Part shown: one piece after another, positions 32,381-36,136 of the stretch
How positions within the stretch are numbered: the first letter of the stretch is position 1
Layout of the letters: each line of letters begins with the position of its first letter
DNA from: JBHIBD01 sp046758865
Lineage (GTDB): Bacteria; Planctomycetota; Brocadiia; Brocadiales; Bathyanammoxibiaceae
Assembly: GCA_046758865.1 (NCBI GenBank)
Contig: JBHIBD010000018.1
Span: 1-36,136 of the forward strand
Reading direction: 5' to 3'
DNA: 36,136 bases
Position numbers and translations under genes: made by a program
Notes under the pieces: generated by a model
Databases searched by the model: none
Told to the model about the DNA's origin: nothing
The model's input: only the letters and a program-made list of their open reading frames with translations

Positions 32381-33496
32381 TCAAATAGAGGGTTCTCTAT
32401 CTACTACCCCGGCACGATAAAAGGGTAACCTCACAACCCTTGCACCCAGCTTCCTCCCCCTTATGTCCACATGGAGGAGGTTGCCCACCTTAGAGTATTT
32501 TTCCTCTTCTACATAACCCATGGCAATGCCCTTGTTGAAGAACGGGCTATGGGTACCACTTGTGACTATGCCAACTGTACTGGAATCCGCAAAAATCTGG
32601 TGTCCCTCCCTGGGAATCCCTCTTTCTACAAGTTCAAGACCCACTAATTTTCTCTGGATGTCCGATGCCTTTTGGGCCAGCAGGGCTGCCTTACCTATAA
32701 AATCTTCCTTATGGAATTTTACCGTCCAGCCGATGCCGGCTTCAAGCGGCGTGGTGTCATCATCTATATCGTTCCCGTAGAGGAGCAACCCCGCCTCCAG
32801 TCTAAGTGTGTCTCTGGCCCCTAGACCCACTGGTAGGAGTCCTGCCCGCCTTCCCGCATTCATAAGCCTATGCCACATGGCCTTACATTGCGCTGCGGTT
32901 GTATATATCTCGAAACCGTCCTCCCCTGTGTATCCAGTCCTGGAGATGATGATATTCGCCTCCTCCTCCTTCCTCACAACAAAATGGAAGTGTTTGAGCT
33001 TGGCCTCCTCCTTCCCCAAGGCGTTTTCTACTACAGCGGCGGACAATGGGCCCTGCACAGCAATCATCCCAAACTCATCACTAAGGTCATTCACCACTAC
33101 ATCATCTTGTGTCTGATGCCCTATTAGCCACTCAAACACCTTCTGTATATTGGCCAAATTTACTACAAGCATTAGTCTTTCTGCACTAAAGCGATACAGA
33201 ATCATGTCGTCCACTATACCACCGCGCTCATTGCAGATCGGTGTATAAAGCACCTTACCGTCCGGGAGTCTTTCCACATCATTGGTAACGATTTTTTGAA
33301 TAAAGCTAAGCGCCCCCCTACCCAATACCTCAATCTCCCCCATGTGCGATAGGTCAAAGATACCGGCCTTATTCCTGACCGCCAGATGTTCTTCTGTTAT
33401 AGTGGTATATTCAAGGGGGAGCAGGAAGCCGTGGAAATCCGTAAGGTTGGCACCAAGCGCCTCATGCACGGAGTAAAGGGGCGTTTGCTTTGGCAT
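32381..33496 (-). CDS. gcvT: Aminomethyltransferase (glycine cleavage T protein)
   Basis: Transfers the methylene unit from aminomethyl-GcvH to tetrahydrofolate, releasing ammonia. The 371-aa product has the normal length. It shows FDLSHMGEIEV (47-57), NERGGIVDDMILYR with the likely catalytic Asp97, SRTGYTGEDGFEIY, LPVGLGARDTLRLEAGLLLYGNDI and the C-terminal KGIAMGYVEEE. A GAGG motif lies about 9 nt before the ATG. The gene lies 52 bp after proC and begins the glycine-cleavage run T-H-(unknown)-PA-PB. No glycine riboswitch was recognised upstream. Confidence 0.97.
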   Translation of the reverse strand: MPKQTPLYSVHEALGANLTDFHGFLLPLEYTTITEEHLAVRNKAGIFDLSHMGEIEVLGRGALSFIQKIVTNDVERLPDGKVLYTPICNERGGIVDDMILYRFSAERLMLVVNLANIQKVFEWLIGHQTQDDVVVNDLSDEFGMIAVQGPLSAAVVENALGKEEAKLKHFHFVVRKEEEANIIISRTGYTGEDGFEIYTTAAQCKAMWHRLMNAGRRAGLLPVGLGARDTLRLEAGLLLYGNDIDDDTTPLEAGIGWTVKFHKEDFIGKAALLAQKASDIQRKLVGLELVERGIPREGHQIFADSSTVGIVTSGTHSPFFNKGIAMGYVEEEKYSKVGNLLHVDIRGRKLGARVVRLPFYRAGVVDREPSI

Positions 33497-33548
33497 GTTA
33501 AAGCGCCTCTACACTTAGGTCAAAGGAAAATGCACCTCAGGGTGTGTC

Positions 33549-34382
33549 CTATTTCTTTGCGGATTTTTTGCCCAGGGCCTTAGACTTAAGGGTGGCGGCC
33601 TCTACTGCCTCTATTATGCAGGCCCTCAGCCCACCCTTTTCCAGGGCAGTTAGTCCCTCTATAGTGGTCCCGCCGGGAGAGGTTACTATTTCTTTTATCT
33701 GGACCGTGTTATAGCCGCCATCATCACCAAGGACCATTTTGGCAGTACCTAGTAGGGTCTGTGCAGCGAGTTTTATGGCAATATCCCTGGGAAGCCCCAT
33801 CTTTACCCCACCGTCCGCCAGTGCCTCTATAATCATGGCTGCGTATGCCGGGCCGCTACCGCTAAGGCCGGTTACGGCGTCCAGGTACTTCTCGTCCAAC
33901 TGGAATGTCCTACCGGCTGAACCCAGTATCTCTCCCGCAATCTCCAGGTCTCGAGCCGTGGCGTTTTTGCCCGGGACATAGCAGGTGGCTGCCTCACCCA
34001 CCAGGCAGGCTGCATTCGGCATCGCCCGCACCACTCTGGAACCCTCCTTGAGGCAGTCTTCAAGTATGGAGATAGTAACGCCCGCTGCTATTGAGATGAC
34101 CAGGTGTTTATCGGGCTCAATATCGTCATGTATCTGTGCAAGTACACCGGGCACCTCAGGCGGCTTTACCGCCAGGATGACGAGCGATGCGTTTTGTGCG
34201 AGCTCTTTATTGTCCTTGGCTATCTCAACGCCCAGTTCCTTTCCTAAATCCGAGCACCGCTTTTTGTTGATGTCACAGATAAAGATATTTTTTGGCTTTG
34301 CGAGGTCTGCCTTGAGCATACCCCTGAGAAGTGCCTCACCCATCTTCCCCACACCTATTAGCCCGATACTCTTGTCAAGCAT
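33549..34382 (-). CDS. proC: Pyrroline-5-carboxylate reductase
   Basis: Makes proline from pyrroline-5-carboxylate using NAD(P)H. 277 aa from ATG 34382, preferred over GTG 34394 because GAGG lies 6 nt upstream. The Rossmann start is IGLIGVGKMGEALLRGM, followed by VILAVKPPEV, RAMPNAACLVGEAAT, GLSGSGPAYAAMIIEALADGG (written here only as its GLSGSGPAY core) and VTSPGGTTIEGL. These are standard ProC features. It lies 27 bp after the aldehyde dehydrogenase gene, so the two are probably co-transcribed and may share pyrroline-5-carboxylate metabolism. Confidence 0.96.
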   Translation of the reverse strand: MLDKSIGLIGVGKMGEALLRGMLKADLAKPKNIFICDINKKRCSDLGKELGVEIAKDNKELAQNASLVILAVKPPEVPGVLAQIHDDIEPDKHLVISIAAGVTISILEDCLKEGSRVVRAMPNAACLVGEAATCYVPGKNATARDLEIAGEILGSAGRTFQLDEKYLDAVTGLSGSGPAYAAMIIEALADGGVKMGLPRDIAIKLAAQTLLGTAKMVLGDDGGYNTVQIKEIVTSPGGTTIEGLTALEKGGLRACIIEAVEAATLKSKALGKKSAKK

Positions 34383-34409
34383 GCTGAACCTCACGAATTA
34401 ATCTAAGGA

Positions 34410-35903
34410 CTATTTTATATCCACCTTCAAGCCCTGGGCCATTTTGATTTCCCTTGCATAGTTCACCGTCCAGGCTGTACGGTGGGTAACCACGTCTATC
34501 AGTGTGCTTGCCGAGGGCAGCCCCGTGCCACTCTTCTTCACCCCGCCAAATGGCAGGTGAACCTCCGCTCCTATGGTGGGAAGATTCACGTACCCCAGCC
34601 CGTAATCACACCTTTCGCGAACCTCTCTGGCCTTTCTGAAATCCTCTGTGATGACTGAGCAGACAAGCCCATAGCCTGTGTCATTATGAACCTCTATTGC
34701 CTCGTCTAAATCCTTTACGGGTATGATAGCCACGTGTGGACCAAAGACTTCCTCCTTGAGCACCCTGCTCTTAGGATTGTGCGCCATCCTGTAGACGAAG
34801 GGTGAGAGGAAGCAGCCGTTATCGTACTCTGGCCCTGTCAGCCTACCCCCATCGAGCAACACATGTGCCCCCTCATCCTTGGCAAGCTGGTTGTAGTATA
34901 ACACCCTGTTTAGTTGGGTCTCACTTATCACAGGTCCTGTAAACACGTTCGGGTCCAACGGGTTGCCGATGCGCACCCTTTTCGACAATTCAACGAACTT
35001 CTTCTCAAAGTCCTTTAGCAGCTTTTGGTGTACGATAAGGCGGCTTGCGGCTGTGCAGCGCTGGCCTGATGTCTTGTAGGCACTTATGATAGAGGCGTTT
35101 ACAGCCAGGTCTGTATCGGCATCATCTAGGACGATGATGGCGTTCTTGCCACCCATTTCGCACGCACACATCTTATCCGGAAACTCGGCGCAGACCTTCC
35201 TTATCTGCTGACCGACTTCTGCAGAACCTGTAAAGAGAACAACAGCAATATCCGGATGACGTACCAGCGGCATACCGCACCTCTCGCCACTTCCGTAGAT
35301 AATGTTTATCACGCCGGGTGGGAAACCTACCTCCTGGAAACACCCTGCCAGCTTTTGGGCGATGCAAGACGTCTCCTTTGACGGCTTGAACACCACCGCA
35401 TTACCCTCTACCACTGAAGGTGCTATGAGCCAGAAGGGTATGGCAAAGGGGAAATTCCAGGGAGTAATTACGGCCATTACACCTTTGGGTTTCCGCCTCA
35501 TGAAGGAGTCTTTTTCCGCTATCTCAGACGACACTACATCCCCAAACGGCATCCTCACAGTGCCGAATACGTACTGTATCATGTGGATGCCCTCGGTGAC
35601 CTCTGCCCTGGCCTCATTTATGCTCTTTCCCACCTCCCTGGCAACCAGTTGGGACATGGATTCCCCTTCTCTCCTTAGAACTTGTACCAGATTGTCTAGA
35701 TATTCACCCCTGCGTATCCGCGAAAGGGCCCTCCATGCAGGGAAGGCACTGCGGGCCGCACTAACGGCACTATTTATGTCATCTTCATCTGACTGTGGCA
35801 GGGACCCTACTACTTCTTCCAGATTAGCAGGGTTCCTCTTTTCCAGTGTCTCGCCCGAGGGCTCTATAAATTGCCCGTTTATGTAGTTGTTACACCGTAT
35901 CAT
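34410..35903 (-). CDS. NAD(P)-dependent aldehyde dehydrogenase
   Basis: Oxidises an aldehyde to its acid through a cysteine thioester. The 497-aa product is a complete ALDH-superfamily enzyme: TPWNFPFAIPFW with Asn150, Lys173 in VFKPSKET, the cofactor loop FTGSAEVGQQI, general base Glu249 in CEMGGKNA, catalytic Cys283 in TSGQRCTA, and EEVFGPHVAI. The substrate is not evident. Adjacency to proC suggests pyrroline-5-carboxylate/glutamate semialdehyde (PruA/RocA-like). Succinate semialdehyde or alpha-aminoadipate semialdehyde are alternatives. GGGAG lies about 8 nt before the ATG. The 233 bp to the right edge contain an AT-rich possible promoter (TATATT near 35917-35922, minus strand) and the direct repeats at 36033-36124. 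Confidence 0.93.
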   Translation of the reverse strand: MIRCNNYINGQFIEPSGETLEKRNPANLEEVVGSLPQSDEDDINSAVSAARSAFPAWRALSRIRRGEYLDNLVQVLRREGESMSQLVAREVGKSINEARAEVTEGIHMIQYVFGTVRMPFGDVVSSEIAEKDSFMRRKPKGVMAVITPWNFPFAIPFWLIAPSVVEGNAVVFKPSKETSCIAQKLAGCFQEVGFPPGVINIIYGSGERCGMPLVRHPDIAVVLFTGSAEVGQQIRKVCAEFPDKMCACEMGGKNAIIVLDDADTDLAVNASIISAYKTSGQRCTAASRLIVHQKLLKDFEKKFVELSKRVRIGNPLDPNVFTGPVISETQLNRVLYYNQLAKDEGAHVLLDGGRLTGPEYDNGCFLSPFVYRMAHNPKSRVLKEEVFGPHVAIIPVKDLDEAIEVHNDTGYGLVCSVITEDFRKAREVRERCDYGLGYVNLPTIGAEVHLPFGGVKKSGTGLPSASTLIDVVTHRTAWTVNYAREIKMAQGLKVDIK

Positions 35904-36032
35904 TAGTTGGGCTCCCTTAGTTCAATATACAAGCATTAAAATTGGTCTTGCCCGTAATGGGGCTATATCATATAAAAAGGGTAAAAAAATCACCAGGGAA
36001 AAGTTAACTTGTGCGGAGTCCTCAGTGTGACC

Positions 36033-36124
36033 TTGGTAGGTTATGTTGTGGCAAATGACGTAGTAATCTAGGAAATGCACGGCTCGCACGCTGCAGTTTT
36101 GGTAGGTAATGGTGTTGCAAAAGA
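36033..36124. repeat. Imperfect 26-bp direct repeats near the right edge
   Basis: TTGGTAGGTTATGTTGTGG... at 36033-36058 and TTGGTAGGTAATGGTGTTG... at 36099-36124 agree at about 22 of 26 positions and are 66 bp apart. They lie in a non-coding stretch. An AAGGAG motif just before the window end may be the ribosome site of a rightward gene outside the window. Confidence 0.5.
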
Positions 36125-36136
36125 AGGAGTTAATCT

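Noticed and set aside
33497..34409. A glycine riboswitch or other leader controlling the gcv genes
   Set aside because: gcvT follows proC by only 52 bp and no conserved riboswitch core could be recognised there or in the gap at 35904-36136.

Overview
The window looks like bacterial chromosome, mostly housekeeping genes, at roughly 50% GC with dense operons. No phage, plasmid, transposase or CRISPR genes were seen. Several gene types (split transketolase, two-subunit glycine decarboxylase, a stand-alone MutL/GlmL-like ATPase followed by uncharacterised membrane proteins, a eukaryote-like IMP dehydrogenase, abundant dispersed palindromes) would fit a deep-branching lineage such as Planctomycetota, possibly near Brocadiales. 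That placement is inference from gene content; no phylogenetic marker was compared.

Layout. (1) 1-3028, plus strand: 3' end of priA, guaB, a small secreted Cys-containing protein, and a strong terminator. (2) 3007-12676, minus strand, read right to left: a membrane-anchored SurA/PpiD-like chaperone, ribF, tRNA-Phe, the two transketolase subunits, a C-terminal processing protease, tsaD, larB, nnrD, a CBS-pair protein and a doubtful small ORF. (3) 12891-15011, plus: topA. (4) 15158-16447, minus: a DegP/HtrA protease. (5) 16575-18382, plus: a strong promoter, a 192-bp nested palindrome in the leader, then trpE. (6) 18648-25614, plus: a compact seven-gene cluster (small helical protein, GlmL/MutL-like ASKHA protein, barrel-sandwich/KOW protein, signal-anchored protein with a probable DUF6754-type domain, and three membrane proteins). 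It is the best candidate here for an undescribed system. (7) 25786-35903, minus, read right to left: aldehyde dehydrogenase, proC, gcvT, gcvH, an AT-rich 126-aa unknown, gcvPA, gcvPB, a lipoate-protein ligase-like gene, and an orphan OppD/DppD ATPase. The glycine-cleavage genes fit the ligase, because GcvH needs lipoylation.

The most striking non-gene structure is a set of short palindromic elements between about 16.6 and 32.4 kb: 12-nt 'TGTCATTCTGAG' ends, TCCGCC-NNN-GGCGGA hairpins, GTAG-framed hairpins and paired CCCTCCC/GGGAGGG hairpins. They lie in intergenic gaps and also in frame inside the lipoate ligase gene, where one 96-bp insertion is flanked by an imperfect 10-bp duplication. This resembles the in-frame palindromic elements known from Rickettsia, but the sequences here are different.
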